A stretch of DNA of 64,000 nt from Comamonas sp. KCTC 72670 (GCA_014656495.1 BNCN01000002.1:372001-436000), one strand, 5' to 3'; shown: positions 28,530 through 37,424, numbered from the stretch's first letter. Program-made: numbers and translations. Notes: a model not told the origin generated them from the sequence alone.

Positions 28530-29614
28530 GCGCGTCGGGGATTGCGCCCGTCTCCGCGACGTACCCTCCGAAGGAGCACGTCACCTCGGTGGCCCCGCGT
28601 CCGTGGCTGCCGTTGACGCTGCTGCTGTTGGGGGTCGTGCTCCTGTCGCTCGCCGTGGGCGCGGTGTCGGTGCCACCACTGGCGCTGGCGGGCAGTCTGT
28701 TGGACCTGGTGGGCCTGGATATCGGGCACAAGCTCGAGTCCGTGCAGCAGGCGGTGTTGTGGTCCATCCGCCTGCCGCGCGTGGCGCTCGGCATCATGGT
28801 GGGCGCGGTCCTGGCCACCTGTGGTGCCGCGCTCCAGGCGCTGTTCCGCAACCCGCTGGTGGAGCCGGGCCTGCTCGGCACCTCCAGTGGGGCGGCGCTG
28901 GGGGCGGTGACGGCCATCGTCATGGACGTCGCGCTCAGCGCCCATCTAGGCCCGCTGCGGCTGTTGGCGGTGCCCTTGGCGGCCTTCCTGGGCGCCCTGG
29001 GGGCGACGCTGCTCGCGCATCGGTTGGGCGCGGGCGGGGGGCGCACCGAGACCGCGCGCATCCTCCTGGCGGGCGTCGCCGTCAGCGCGGGCGCGGGCGC
29101 GGGCATCGGGCTCCTCACGCAGTTGGCGACGGACGCGCAGCTGCGCTCCATCACCTTCTGGAGCTGGGGCAGCCTGGGCGGTGCGTCGTGGCAGGTGGTG
29201 GGCGCGGCCACGGTGCCGTTGCTCGTCGCGCTGGCCTTGTTGCTGCGTGAGGCGCGCACGTTGAACCTGTTGCTACTCGGTGAGCGGGAGGCGTGGCACC
29301 TGGGCGTGGACGTGGAGCGGCTCAAGCGCCGCCTCATCCTCTCCGCCGCGCTGGGCGTGGGCGCGGCGGTGTCCGTGTCCGGCGTCATCGGCTTCGTGGG
29401 GCTGCTGGTGCCCGCGCTGCTGCGGCTGGCGCTGGGGCCGGACCATCGGCGTTTGTTGGGGGCCTCGGCGCTCCTGGGGGCCTCGCTGCTGGTGGGCGCC
29501 GACCTGCTGGCGCGCACGGCGGCCATCCCCGCGGAGCTGCCCGTGGGCGCGCTCACGTCCGTGTTGGGCGTTCCTGTCTTCATCGCGCTGCTGTCGCGCA
29601 AGGGGGCCGCATGA
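28526..29614 (+). CDS. hmuU: Haem ABC transporter permease, FecCD family
   Basis: 362 aa with about nine hydrophobic helices. FecCD signatures: RLPRVALGIMVGAVLATCGAALQALFRNPLVEPGLLGTSSGAALGA region (residues 83-130), FWSWGSLGGASW, and the C-terminal GVIGFVGLLVPALLRLALGPDHR coupling-helix region. It forms a dimer in the inner membrane. Overlaps hmuT by 4 bp (ATGA). Confidence 0.93.
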   Translation: MSASGIAPVSATYPPKEHVTSVAPRPWLPLTLLLLGVVLLSLAVGAVSVPPLALAGSLLDLVGLDIGHKLESVQQAVLWSIRLPRVALGIMVGAVLATCGAALQALFRNPLVEPGLLGTSSGAALGAVTAIVMDVALSAHLGPLRLLAVPLAAFLGALGATLLAHRLGAGGGRTETARILLAGVAVSAGAGAGIGLLTQLATDAQLRSITFWSWGSLGGASWQVVGAATVPLLVALALLLREARTLNLLLLGEREAWHLGVDVERLKRRLILSAALGVGAAVSVSGVIGFVGLLVPALLRLALGPDHRRLLGASALLGASLLVGADLLARTAAIPAELPVGALTSVLGVPVFIALLSRKGAA

Positions 29615-30414
29615 GTCTGGAGGTTCGCGGAGTCGAGGTGTGGCGCGGCCGGGGTCGCACGCTGGGGCCCCTGGACCTGTCCGTCCAACCCGGTGAGGTG
29701 CTGGCCGTGGTGGGCCCCAACGGCGCGGGCAAGTCCACGCTCTTGTCGGCGATGACGGGCGAGCTGCGCTGCACGACGGGGGAGGTGCTCCTGGAGGGCA
29801 TCCCCCTGGAGCGGTGGCGTCCGCGGGACAGGGCGCGGCGGCTGGGGGTGCTCCCGCAGGAGTCGTCCCTGGGCTTTGGCTTCACGGCACTGGAGGTGGC
29901 GCTGTTGGGCCGCAGTCCTCACGCGAGCCGTCAGGAGGGCAGCGCGGACCTGGCGGCGGCGGTGGCGGCGCTCGATGCCACGGACACGCGGCATCTGGCG
30001 TCTCGCTCGTATCTCACGTTGTCGGGCGGCGAGCGGCAGCGCGTGCAGCTCGCGCGCGTGCTGGCCCAGCTCTCCGAGCCGGTGGCGTCCGGGCACCGCT
30101 ATCTGCTGCTGGATGAGCCGACGGCGAGCCTGGACTTGTCGCACCAGCACCTCGTGCTGGAGGCGGCGACGCGCTTCGCCCAGGAGGGCGGGGCGGTGCT
30201 GGCCGTGTTGCACGACCTCAACCTCGCGGCGCGGTATGCGCACCGGCTGGCGGTCATCGCGGGGGGCAGGGTGGTGCAGTTGGGCTCCCCGGCGCAGGTG
30301 CTGTCGCCGGAGCTGGTGGCCCGGGTCTTCGGGCTGCGGGTGCAGGTCGTGGAGTGGCCGGGTTCGCCCGGACCGCTCGTCATTCCAGAGGGCCGAGCGC
30401 CGCTGTCTCCGTGA
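29611..30414 (+). CDS. hmuV: Haem ABC transporter ATP-binding protein
   Basis: 267 aa. Walker A GPNGAGKST (about 35-43), Q-loop LPQESS, signature LSGGERQRVQLARVL, Walker B YLLLDEPTASLD, switch His in VLHDLN. ATG overlaps the hmuU stop by 4 bp, so the last five genes are a tightly packed unit. The 3' end overlaps the convergent Lnt-like gene by 35 bp, leaving no room for a conventional terminator. Confidence 0.93.
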   Translation: MSLEVRGVEVWRGRGRTLGPLDLSVQPGEVLAVVGPNGAGKSTLLSAMTGELRCTTGEVLLEGIPLERWRPRDRARRLGVLPQESSLGFGFTALEVALLGRSPHASRQEGSADLAAAVAALDATDTRHLASRSYLTLSGGERQRVQLARVLAQLSEPVASGHRYLLLDEPTASLDLSHQHLVLEAATRFAQEGGAVLAVLHDLNLAARYAHRLAVIAGGRVVQLGSPAQVLSPELVARVFGLRVQVVEWPGSPGPLVIPEGRAPLSP

Positions 30415-31846
30415 GCGCGCGGCCCTCGATGGGCTTCAGCTCTCCGCGGGAAGGGTCCCGGACGCGTGGTGCCCCTCCACACCACGCCCGATGGCCGAGG
30501 ACCTTTCCCGCGGAGGGCGCCGTCTGGCAGGCGGCGGTGCCGAGTTCGAGCAGGCCATCTCTCGGGTGCCAGGTGAGGACTCCGCTCGTTCCCGGCTCGC
30601 TTCGAGCGAGCACCCGCCCATCCGACGACACGATGACGGCGGGCCCCGCGAGTGATGCGCGGACGGCGGGCACGCGCTGCTCCACGGCGCGCAGGATGAC
30701 CGCGCCCACGGCCTGCTCCCACGCGAAGCGATTGCCCACCAGGGGCAGGTCGCTGGCGAGCACGGCGATGAGGTCGCCTCCGCCGGCCTGTCCCTCCAAC
30801 GACGTGGGGCGGCTGAAGGCCTCGTAGCAGATGAGCGGGATGAGCCGCCGCCCCGCGACGGACAGCAGCGGCGGTGCCTTGCCGGGCGTCAGCGGCTCGC
30901 CGCGACCGCGCAGCCCCAGGAAGACGCGCTCACCCACCGGGACGAGCACCGCCTTGCCCCGGCTCGCGAGCAGGCGCCCCTGCGCGTCGAAGGCGCCCGC
31001 CGCGGTGAGGTACTGGCCTTCCGTGCGCAGCGTGAGGCCCGCGAGGCTCGCCACGGGCAGGGGCGTGTCCGCGAGCGCGGCCAGCGGTGTCGGCTGGGGC
31101 AGCGGGCCCTCTGGGAGGCGCTGGTTGCCGCGCACGGTGCTCTCGGGCCACACGAGCAACGACGTCCCCTCGGGCGCCGTCCCTGGCACGTGCGCCAACG
31201 AGGCCAGATGCACCACGCCCACGCCCGACAGTGCGTCGTCGACGGGCGGCAGCGGTGGCACCAGCGCGAGCGCGCCCAGGACGAGCCCCGCCGGCGCGAG
31301 CAGCCGGGGTGTGCGCCGCACGGCGGCCTCGCCCACGCTGATGGCGGCATGGAGGCACAGCAGCAACAGGGGCCACCAGCCGACATGGGCCAGCGCCCGC
31401 AGCATCGAGGGCTGTGCCCACTGGGAGTGCAGGACCTGCGTCATGGAGAAGCCGCAGAGGGCCTCCGCCACGGCCTCGCCCAGGGCCCAGGTGAAGGGCA
31501 ACCAGAGGCGGGGCGGCCACCTGCGCGCAGGGGTCAGGAGGAGCACCATCGACGGGAGCTGCGCCGCCGTTCCCGAGACGACCCACCCGAGCGCCGCCAG
31601 CGTGAAGTCGGCCCCTGCCACACCCGGCGCGAAGTGGTGGGCCGTGTCCACCCACCAGTGCAGCGCCACCGCCTGCCGCACCACCGCCGCGAGCGCGAGC
31701 AGCGCCACGGCGCGAAGGCCGCTGGGGGACCGGTGCACGGCCACCGCCACGCACGCGACGCCCAGCCACACCAGCGGCTGGGCCGTGGGGAACAGGAAGG
31801 CGGCGCCTTGCAGCAGGCCCGCGAGCAGCGCGAGGAGCAGGTTCAT
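30380..31846 (-). CDS. Apolipoprotein N-acyltransferase (Lnt) paralogue
   Basis: 488 aa. The N-terminal ~195 residues hold six to seven membrane helices. A carbon-nitrogen-hydrolase domain follows with the Lnt triad in matching contexts: Glu235 in VWPES, Lys298 in RGKAVLVPVGE, Cys340 in LICYEAF. Lnt adds the third acyl chain to the N-terminal Cys of lipoproteins. Its C-terminal ~60 residues are unlike E. coli Lnt and lack an obvious last membrane helix. It is the last gene of an operon whose first two products look like lipoproteins, so it may be a dedicated acyltransferase. The genome's main lnt may be elsewhere. Confidence 0.75.
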   Translation of the reverse strand: MNLLLALLAGLLQGAAFLFPTAQPLVWLGVACVAVAVHRSPSGLRAVALLALAAVVRQAVALHWWVDTAHHFAPGVAGADFTLAALGWVVSGTAAQLPSMVLLLTPARRWPPRLWLPFTWALGEAVAEALCGFSMTQVLHSQWAQPSMLRALAHVGWWPLLLLCLHAAISVGEAAVRRTPRLLAPAGLVLGALALVPPLPPVDDALSGVGVVHLASLAHVPGTAPEGTSLLVWPESTVRGNQRLPEGPLPQPTPLAALADTPLPVASLAGLTLRTEGQYLTAAGAFDAQGRLLASRGKAVLVPVGERVFLGLRGRGEPLTPGKAPPLLSVAGRRLIPLICYEAFSRPTSLEGQAGGGDLIAVLASDLPLVGNRFAWEQAVGAVILRAVEQRVPAVRASLAGPAVIVSSDGRVLARSEPGTSGVLTWHPRDGLLELGTAACQTAPSAGKVLGHRAWCGGAPRVRDPSRGELKPIEGRALTETAALGPLE

Positions 31847-32562
31847 GGGCGGCGGAAGCGCTCCGGGGCCACCGGTGCCAGGGCCGAGGCCTGGGTGCCG
31901 GGGAGCTCCACGCTCACCAGGTTGGGCAGCTTTCGCACGAGGCGCGCCTCCAGCGCGTCCACGCTCCAGTCCTCCAGCATGTCATGGGCCTGGTTGAGGA
32001 CGTCCGGGTCCAGCCGCCAGCGTGTCAGCGGCTTGCCGGAGCGCGTGTGGACCCGCTCCGAGCGCGCGTCGGCGGTGCCAGCGAGGAAGAAGCCCTCTTC
32101 GTAGCGCAGCCCGTGCGGCGGCAGCTTGTAGGTGGCGGCCACCACGAGCGCGCCGGGGAGCGCGTCGGCGAGCGCATCCAGCAGCGGCAGGGAGAAGCCG
32201 TAGCAGGTGTCCAGTACGATGAGCTCCGGGCGATAGCAGGCCGCGACGCGCGCCAGCGCCTCTGGCCCCGCGTGGAGGTACTGCGGCGGCAGGCTGTGGC
32301 CGGAGACGATGAGCACCTCCGCCGCGGCCTTCCGGGGACATGAGAAGTCCTCCAGCGCGACCTCTTCGCACGCGCCAGCGGATTGGGCGCATGGCGACTT
32401 CTGGAGGAGCTCCGAGTCCAGGCGGGAGAAGACGGAGACGACGCGCGGGACTTCCGTCGCCGCGCGTCGAGGGGGCTGCTCTGATGAACAGGCCACCCAC
32501 GGGAGCAGCAGCCCTCCGAGGACTCCCTTCCAGCCGAGATGGGATTGGGGCAGGGCAGGCAT
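31843..32562 (-). CDS. Probable lipoprotein with caspase-like His/Cys pair
   Basis: 239 aa. ATG at 32562. Hydrophobic start ending PWVAC25SS, a non-canonical lipobox. The segment LIVSGH (His89) followed 31 residues later by LIVLDTCYG (Cys120) has the form of the catalytic dyad of clan CD peptidases (caspase, gingipain, CHAT): strand-SGH, strand-LDxCxG. The frame overlaps the Lnt-like gene by 4 bp and follows a Cys-rich lipoprotein gene by 31 bp. Protease activity is inference. An inactive relative or a different alpha/beta fold is possible. Confidence 0.6.
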   Translation of the reverse strand: MPALPQSHLGWKGVLGGLLLPWVACSSEQPPRRAATEVPRVVSVFSRLDSELLQKSPCAQSAGACEEVALEDFSCPRKAAAEVLIVSGHSLPPQYLHAGPEALARVAACYRPELIVLDTCYGFSLPLLDALADALPGALVVAATYKLPPHGLRYEEGFFLAGTADARSERVHTRSGKPLTRWRLDPDVLNQAHDMLEDWSVDALEARLVRKLPNLVSVELPGTQASALAPVAPERFRRP

Positions 32563-32593
32563 GGGATGCTGTTTCCCGTGGGCGAGGAGGGGG

Positions 32594-33331
32594 CTACTTC
32601 CAGCAGGCGCAGCCGACCTGACGGCAGTAGTCGCGGCAGTAGGTGGACATGCCGTTGTTGGTGTTGCAGCCCTTGCGGGTGTACTCGCTGCTGCAGATGA
32701 AGAAGGAGCCCGCCAGCCACACGACGACGACGACGGCCGCCGCTGCCCCACCCCTGCCGGTCTCACTCTCGGGCAGGTACTGGTAGAGGGTGTCGAGCAG
32801 GACCGTGAGCGAGTACTCGGACACCGGCGCCATCACGCCCGTCTTGTGGAGGAGCTCGGCGGCCTGCCGCTCGTTGTGGGCCAGGGCATTGCCGACCCGC
32901 ACGGTGCCGTCCGCGTTGAAGGTCATCCGCTGCGTGCCCGCCTCGGTGGCGATGATGGCCTCGCCCGTCTCGTCATGCATCTGGTAGACGCTTCGGCTGC
33001 CGGTCTGCTCGTCGACGATTTGGATGACCGTGACGCCGTCGCCGCGCGTGAGCTCCTGGCGCAGCATGAACGAGAGGGTCCGAGGCGCGTCCTCCTCACT
33101 CAGCCTGACCTGGACACGGCCGAAGCGCTCGAGGCTGTCGTCCACCACGCGCGCCGGCTCCACGTCGCGGTGGACGATGCGGCTCGCCAGGAGCCGGGTC
33201 TTCTCCATCGTCCAGGGGCTGGTCTGGGGGCTGCGGCTACAGCCCGCCTGGAGGGTGAAGATGCTCAACATCATCAGCGTCAGGGCGGATTGGAAAAAGT
33301 GACGCCCAGCAGCGGAAGATTGGGATGACAT
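32594..33331 (-). CDS. Lipoprotein with C-terminal membrane segment and Cys-rich tail
   Basis: ATG at 33331 with AGGAG about 10 bases upstream. Signal peptide and lipobox LQAGC (Cys31). A mostly soluble middle follows: residues 60-190, with beta-strand/hairpin 'MTFNADGTVRVGNALAH'. Then comes a hydrophobic segment (AAAAVVVVVWLAGSFFIC) and a 34-residue end with six Cys (KGC, TYCRDYC, VGCAC). No family recognised. It is first gene of the operon with the caspase-like and Lnt-like genes. Confidence 0.6.
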   Translation of the reverse strand: MSSQSSAAGRHFFQSALTLMMLSIFTLQAGCSRSPQTSPWTMEKTRLLASRIVHRDVEPARVVDDSLERFGRVQVRLSEEDAPRTLSFMLRQELTRGDGVTVIQIVDEQTGSRSVYQMHDETGEAIIATEAGTQRMTFNADGTVRVGNALAHNERQAAELLHKTGVMAPVSEYSLTVLLDTLYQYLPESETGRGGAAAAVVVVVWLAGSFFICSSEYTRKGCNTNNGMSTYCRDYCRQVGCACWK

Positions 33332-33838
33332 GGGGTGGGGCTCCTCTCGGGGTGAACGGCCCTTGCGCCTCGCGGAATCGAGGCTCCGGACCACGCATCC
33401 CCGGAGCACGCCACATGCCAGCTGTCTGTCTGAGCTGGCGTCCTCTCTGTGATTCATCGCTTGTGACAGGTTCTGCTACGAGGAACAGGGCGCTGTTGCA
33501 TATGGGGATACAGTGAGAGGAATTGCCGCGTCTGGATGTGGGCGAGCGCCGCACCGATTCCGACGTCTTTCTTTGGGGCACGGTTGTTGGCCGGTGCTTG
33601 CCTTGGGGCAGACGCCCCTTCCCTGGTGCGCACGCAGGTGGAAGCCTTGCTCGTGCGTGCGGGGGCCCGGGATGGCGGGGCGGCCCACGCTGGATGGCGC
33701 GCTGTTCGGAAATGTCGGGGGTTTTGACGCCGCAAAAGTCCCGACATTTCCGAACAGCGAGCGCATGGAGGCCGCCCGGGAGGAGGGCGCTGCGCGCAGG
33801 ACGCCGTTGCGGTAGTGACGATGCATCGAGGAGCCACG
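33332..33838. other. Long divergent intergenic region with palindromic repeat
   Basis: About 500 bases between divergent genes, with lower GC than the surroundings, especially 33420-33560. Frames that stay open here lack G/C third-position bias and ribosome sites, so I call no gene. It contains the first copy of the 56-bp palindrome and must hold the promoters of the Cys-rich lipoprotein operon (left) and the EamA-type gene (right). Confidence 0.5.
33702..33757. repeat. 56-bp palindromic repeat, copy 1
   Basis: Perfect 18-bp arms ctgttcggaaatgtcggg / cccgacatttccgaacag separated by 20 bases. The loop itself carries ttttg/caaaa, so the hairpin can extend. Identical arms and the same loop length recur at 63711-63766. 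The position between divergent genes argues against a simple terminator; a dispersed REP- or MITE-like element is more likely. Confidence 0.85.
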
Positions 33839-34687
33839 TTGGAGACTGTCGCGTTGATCTGGGTGTTGTCGTCCGCGTTCCTGCACGCCGCGTGGAACGC
33901 GCTGCTCAAGCGACACCCCAACCCGGAAGTGGGCGTGGTGAGCGTCATCTCGGTGGTGGTCGTGGCAAGCGGTCTCTGGGCACTGGGGATGAGCGGACCG
34001 GCGTTCTCCAACGCGCGCGGCCTGGCCTGGGCGCTGTGGGCGGGCGTGTGCGAGAGCCTGTACCTCTTGGGGCTCGCGCGCGCGCTGAAGCAGGCCCCAT
34101 TGGGGCTCGCCTACACGGTGTCGCGAGGTGGCGCGATGGTGCTCGTCTGGCCGGTGTCGGTGCTGTGGCTGGGGGAGTCCGTGTCGTCCTGGACCGTGTC
34201 GGGCGTGGTGCTGCTCGCTGGCGGGCTCGCGGTGATGAACCTGTCGCGTCCCACGGGGCCCACGGGGGCGGGCGTGTCGTGGGCGGCCGTGTCCGCGGTG
34301 GGGATCGCGGGTTACCACCTGAGCTACAAGATGGCGCTCGGCGAGGGGGCGCAGCCTCCGGCGTTGTTCGCCACGGGGCTGCTCGTCGCCCTGCCAGTCC
34401 TCATCTTGGAGCGAGGGCGCCAGCAGGGGTGGGCCGTCTTCCGGCATGAGGTGGTGCAGGCGCCAGGGCTGGTCCTGATTACAGGGCTCATCTCTTCTGT
34501 GTCTTTCGGCCTGCTCCTGACGGCGCTGGCGAGCGGTGGGGCGGGCGCGGTGCTGACGCTCCGCAATACCTCCATCGCCTTCGCGCTGATGCTCGCCGCG
34601 CTCCAGGGCGAACGCCTGGGGCGGCGGCAGCTCGCGGGCGCGGGGCTGGTCGCCGTGGGCGCGGTGTTGCTGGGCGTCCCGGCGTAG
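33839..34687 (+). CDS. EamA-family (DMT) transporter
   Basis: About 282 aa with ten hydrophobic helices in two EamA repeats (first: ALIWVLSSAFLHAAWNALLKR to LLAGGLAVMNL; second: SWAAVSAVGIAGYHLSYK to GLVAVGAVLLG). SRGGAMVLVWPVSVLWLGE and LRNTSIAFALMLA are typical family positions. Start: TTG at 33839 has GAGGAG at ideal spacing; ATG at 33821 and GTG at 33815 are in frame but lack one. Likely a small-metabolite exporter in the inner membrane; substrate unknown. Confidence 0.82.
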   Translation: METVALIWVLSSAFLHAAWNALLKRHPNPEVGVVSVISVVVVASGLWALGMSGPAFSNARGLAWALWAGVCESLYLLGLARALKQAPLGLAYTVSRGGAMVLVWPVSVLWLGESVSSWTVSGVVLLAGGLAVMNLSRPTGPTGAGVSWAAVSAVGIAGYHLSYKMALGEGAQPPALFATGLLVALPVLILERGRQQGWAVFRHEVVQAPGLVLITGLISSVSFGLLLTALASGGAGAVLTLRNTSIAFALMLAALQGERLGRRQLAGAGLVAVGAVLLGVPA

Positions 34688-34781
34688 GTTCAGTCAACAC
34701 AGCGCCGCGCCGATGTTGGCGGAGCCTGGGGCAGGAGACTGCCCTCTGGTGCGCCGCGGCCCGTGTCCCCGCGTAAGCGCA

Positions 34782-34860
34782 GGGCCGTGCGTGCGCCGTG
34801 GCCGCGGGTTGGCCTCCGGCGTGAGCTCGCGGGCCATGCGTGCGCCGCACGGCCCGTGCG
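34782..34860. terminator. Direct repeats and hairpin between convergent genes
   Basis: The 17-mer gggccRtgcgtgcgccg occurs at 34782-34798 and 34831-34847 (one mismatch). The hairpin cgcacg/cgtgcg with 3-nt loop is at 34846-34860, 8 bp before the end of the minus-strand TPR gene. Probably the terminator region for that operon. Confidence 0.4.
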
Positions 34861-34868
34861 TCAGCAGC

Positions 34869-36788
34869 CTACGGCGTGGGCGCGGACGCCGTCAGCCGGC
34901 CCAGCGCGGCCTTCGCGTCCTCGTGGTCCGGCTGCAATTGAACGGCCATCTTGTAGGCGTCGCGCGCCTCGGCGGGCCGCTTCGTCGCCTCCAGCAGCTG
35001 TCCCAGCGCGTTGTGGGGCTCGGCGAAGTTCGGGTCGGCCTGGACGGCGCCACGGAAGGACTTCTCCGCGCCCTTCGTGTTGCCCTGCTGGTACAGCGTG
35101 TGGCCCATGTACAGCAGGCCGAGCGGATGGCCAGGGTCCACCGCGAGCACGGACGTCAGCACCTTCTTCGCCTTCGCGCCGTCACCGCCACGCAGGTAGA
35201 TGAAGCCCAGCTCCGCGCGGGCCTCCAACTGCGCCGGGTCCTTCGCCACCACGGCCTCGAGCTCCGCCACGGCCTGGTCCGGACGCCCGCGCCGGGAGTG
35301 GACGATGCCCAGCCGGGCCAGCGCCGCGGTGTCGGCCTCCTCGCCGTCCTTGGGCTTGAGCAACCCTTCCGCCGTCACATAGTCGCCCATGGCGAGCAGC
35401 AGGTCCGCGAGCGCCAGCGTCACGCCGCGGTGGCCCGGCTCCTCCTTGAGGAGTGTCTCGTAGAGCGGCCGTGCCTTCGCGCCCACCCGTTTCTGCGCGT
35501 ACACGTTCGCGAGCGCCAGCCGGTTCTCCACCGTGGGCGCCAGCTTCACGCCCTCCTCGTACTCGGCGATGGCGCCGTCCAGATCGCCCTTGGCGCGCAG
35601 CGCCTCGCCGTACGCGGCCCGGGCGCTCGCGTCCTTCGGGAACGCGGCCACGGCCGTCTTGAGCGTGGCCACCGCCTCGTCCGCCTTGCCCAGGCTGAGC
35701 CAGGCGCGCGCGAGGCCCTGATACGGCTCGGTGGTCGCCTTGCCGTCGTCGGCCATCTTCTCGATGGCCTTCTTGAACGCCTCCACCGCCTGCTTCTTCT
35801 TGCCCTGCGTCAGGTACAGGTGCCCCAGCTGCGTGTACGGCCCGCTGGAGCGGCGGGGCTCCAGCACCACCGCCTTCTCGAAGGCCTTCAGCGCCCGGAC
35901 GTTGTCGCCCAGCTGGTAGTACGCCAGCCCCAGGTTGAACTGGGCCTCGGCGAACTTCGGGTCCGCGGCGATGGCCTTGAGGAACGCGTCGGTGGCCTTG
36001 CGCGGGTCGCCCTTCTCGTTGAGCGCCACGCCCAGGTTGTTGTGCGCCCAGGCGTGCTTGGGGTCCGCGGCGAGCGTGCGCTGGTACTCGGCGATGGCGC
36101 CGTCCAGGTCGTTCTCCCGCATGAGGAGCACGCCGAGGTTGTAGTGGGCCTCGGTGTCGCCCAGCTTCTGGCGGGTGGCCTCGCGCAGCGTCTCCTTGGC
36201 CTCTCCGTTGAGGCCCTTCTCCGCCAGGGCCTTGCCCAGATTCACCCGCGCCACGTTGAGCTTCGCGTCCAGCTTCAGCGCCTCGCGGTACGCCTCGATG
36301 GCGTCATCCGTGCGGTTGGCGCGCTGGAGGGCCTCGCCCAGGTTGAAGCGCAGCTCGGCGTCCTGCGGGGACAGCTCCGCGGCGACCGCGTACTGGCTGA
36401 TGGCCACGTCGCGCTCGTCCAGCACGCGCGCCAGCAATCCCCGCTCGGCGCGGAGCGTGGCCTCTTCTGGGAACGCGGCGATGGCGGTGTCGAGCACCGC
36501 GCGCGCCTGCTCCGGCTCACCCGACAGGCGCAGCGCGCGCGCCAGGGCCAGCTTGGGCGGAATCAGGTCCGGCTCCTGGGCCACCAGCTTCTTGAGCGGC
36601 GCCACGGCCTTCTTCGGCGTGTTGAGCGCGAGGAAGGCGGTGCCCAGGCGGTAGAGCGCGTCCGCGTCGTCCGGGGACGCCTCCAGCCGGGCGCTCTCCA
36701 CGGCGGCGGTGCGCTCCAGGGCCGCCGTGTCCGGGCTGGCGGGCTGCGCGGTGAGCAACTGGAGGACCAGGATGCTGGCAGTCGTCAT
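34869..36788 (-). CDS. Secreted TPR protein, last gene of Glt/Nfs-like operon
   Basis: 639 aa. Short signal peptide (MTTASILVLQLLTAQPAS), then about 16 tandem tetratricopeptide repeats covering nearly the whole length (for example AWAHNNLGVALNEKGDPRKA, AEAQFNLGLAYYQLGDNVRA). TPR arrays are scaffolds for protein contact. In the M. xanthus Glt and Nfs machines, large TPR proteins connect inner-membrane and outer-membrane parts in the periplasm. The start immediately follows the stop of the coiled-coil lipoprotein gene. Confidence 0.85.
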   Translation of the reverse strand: MTTASILVLQLLTAQPASPDTAALERTAAVESARLEASPDDADALYRLGTAFLALNTPKKAVAPLKKLVAQEPDLIPPKLALARALRLSGEPEQARAVLDTAIAAFPEEATLRAERGLLARVLDERDVAISQYAVAAELSPQDAELRFNLGEALQRANRTDDAIEAYREALKLDAKLNVARVNLGKALAEKGLNGEAKETLREATRQKLGDTEAHYNLGVLLMRENDLDGAIAEYQRTLAADPKHAWAHNNLGVALNEKGDPRKATDAFLKAIAADPKFAEAQFNLGLAYYQLGDNVRALKAFEKAVVLEPRRSSGPYTQLGHLYLTQGKKKQAVEAFKKAIEKMADDGKATTEPYQGLARAWLSLGKADEAVATLKTAVAAFPKDASARAAYGEALRAKGDLDGAIAEYEEGVKLAPTVENRLALANVYAQKRVGAKARPLYETLLKEEPGHRGVTLALADLLLAMGDYVTAEGLLKPKDGEEADTAALARLGIVHSRRGRPDQAVAELEAVVAKDPAQLEARAELGFIYLRGGDGAKAKKVLTSVLAVDPGHPLGLLYMGHTLYQQGNTKGAEKSFRGAVQADPNFAEPHNALGQLLEATKRPAEARDAYKMAVQLQPDHEDAKAALGRLTASAPTP

Positions 36789-37424
36789 TTATAGGTTCTC
36801 CACGTAGGGACTGGCGCGCGCGTCGAAGGTCTTCTTCGCCAGCGCCGCCTTCTTCGCTTCCCACGCCTCCCGCGCCGTCTTCTCTTCCTTCTCGTCTCCG
36901 GCGAGCCCGGCGCGCTCCTCCTTCACCTCCGCCTTGCACTCGGAGACCTGCGACTCGAACTTCTTCGGGTCCAGGCGCTCACTGCCCTCGACCTTCGCCT
37001 TGCGCGCGGCCTGGAGCCGGGCCAGCTCGAACTCCGCGAAGGCGCAGCGCAGGGCCAGACGCTCCACGTCGCGCAGGCCCACGGTGAGCCGCTGCCGGGC
37101 GCGCAGGTAGTCCACGCGGGCCTCGGCCTCGGCGATGGCCAGCTTCGCCACCTCGCGCGACACCTCGTCCGTGGCGCGGTCCACCTCGTCCTCGGCGGCC
37201 TCCTTGCGGGAGCGGGCGCGGCGGATGTTGTCGCGGGCGCGGCCAATCTCGTTGTCGGCCTCGTCCACCTTGTCGATGGCGAGCGCGAGGTTGTTCTCCG
37301 CCTCCAGCAGCTCGATGCGCGCCTCGTAGGGGAGCTTCCTCTCCATGGCGTCGGGCACGCGCAGGCTGTAGCTGGGGCCGCAGGCGGAGAGGAGGGGGAG
37401 GGTGAGCAGGACAAAGCGCTTCAT
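36789..37424 (-). CDS. Coiled-coil lipoprotein
   Basis: 211 aa. Lipobox LLSACG (Cys15). Residues 30-120 and 160-205 are long charged helices (EAENNLALAIDKVDEADNEI; RARDNIRRARSRKEAAEDEV), with heptad-like spacing and almost no Pro or Gly. This predicts an elongated periplasmic coiled coil. Overlaps the gene upstream by 4 bp. In size and place it could be the lipoprotein part of the envelope-spanning machine, but it is not TPR-like as GltE is. Confidence 0.7.
   Translation of the reverse strand: MKRFVLLTLPLLSACGPSYSLRVPDAMERKLPYEARIELLEAENNLALAIDKVDEADNEIGRARDNIRRARSRKEAAEDEVDRATDEVSREVAKLAIAEAEARVDYLRARQRLTVGLRDVERLALRCAFAEFELARLQAARKAKVEGSERLDPKKFESQVSECKAEVKEERAGLAGDEKEEKTAREAWEAKKAALAKKTFDARASPYVENL

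Noticed and set aside
33702-33757. Palindrome as an ordinary transcription terminator
   Set aside because: This copy lies between divergent genes and has no T-tract, so termination cannot be its general role.
33513-33815. 100-codon plus-strand frame before the EamA-type gene
   Set aside because: Third codon positions are not G/C-biased, it runs through the palindromic repeat and has no recognisable domain.
34782-34847. Two 17-mers as an operator or att-like site
   Set aside because: They lie in a GC-only low-complexity gap between convergent genes with a hairpin; termination is the simpler reading.
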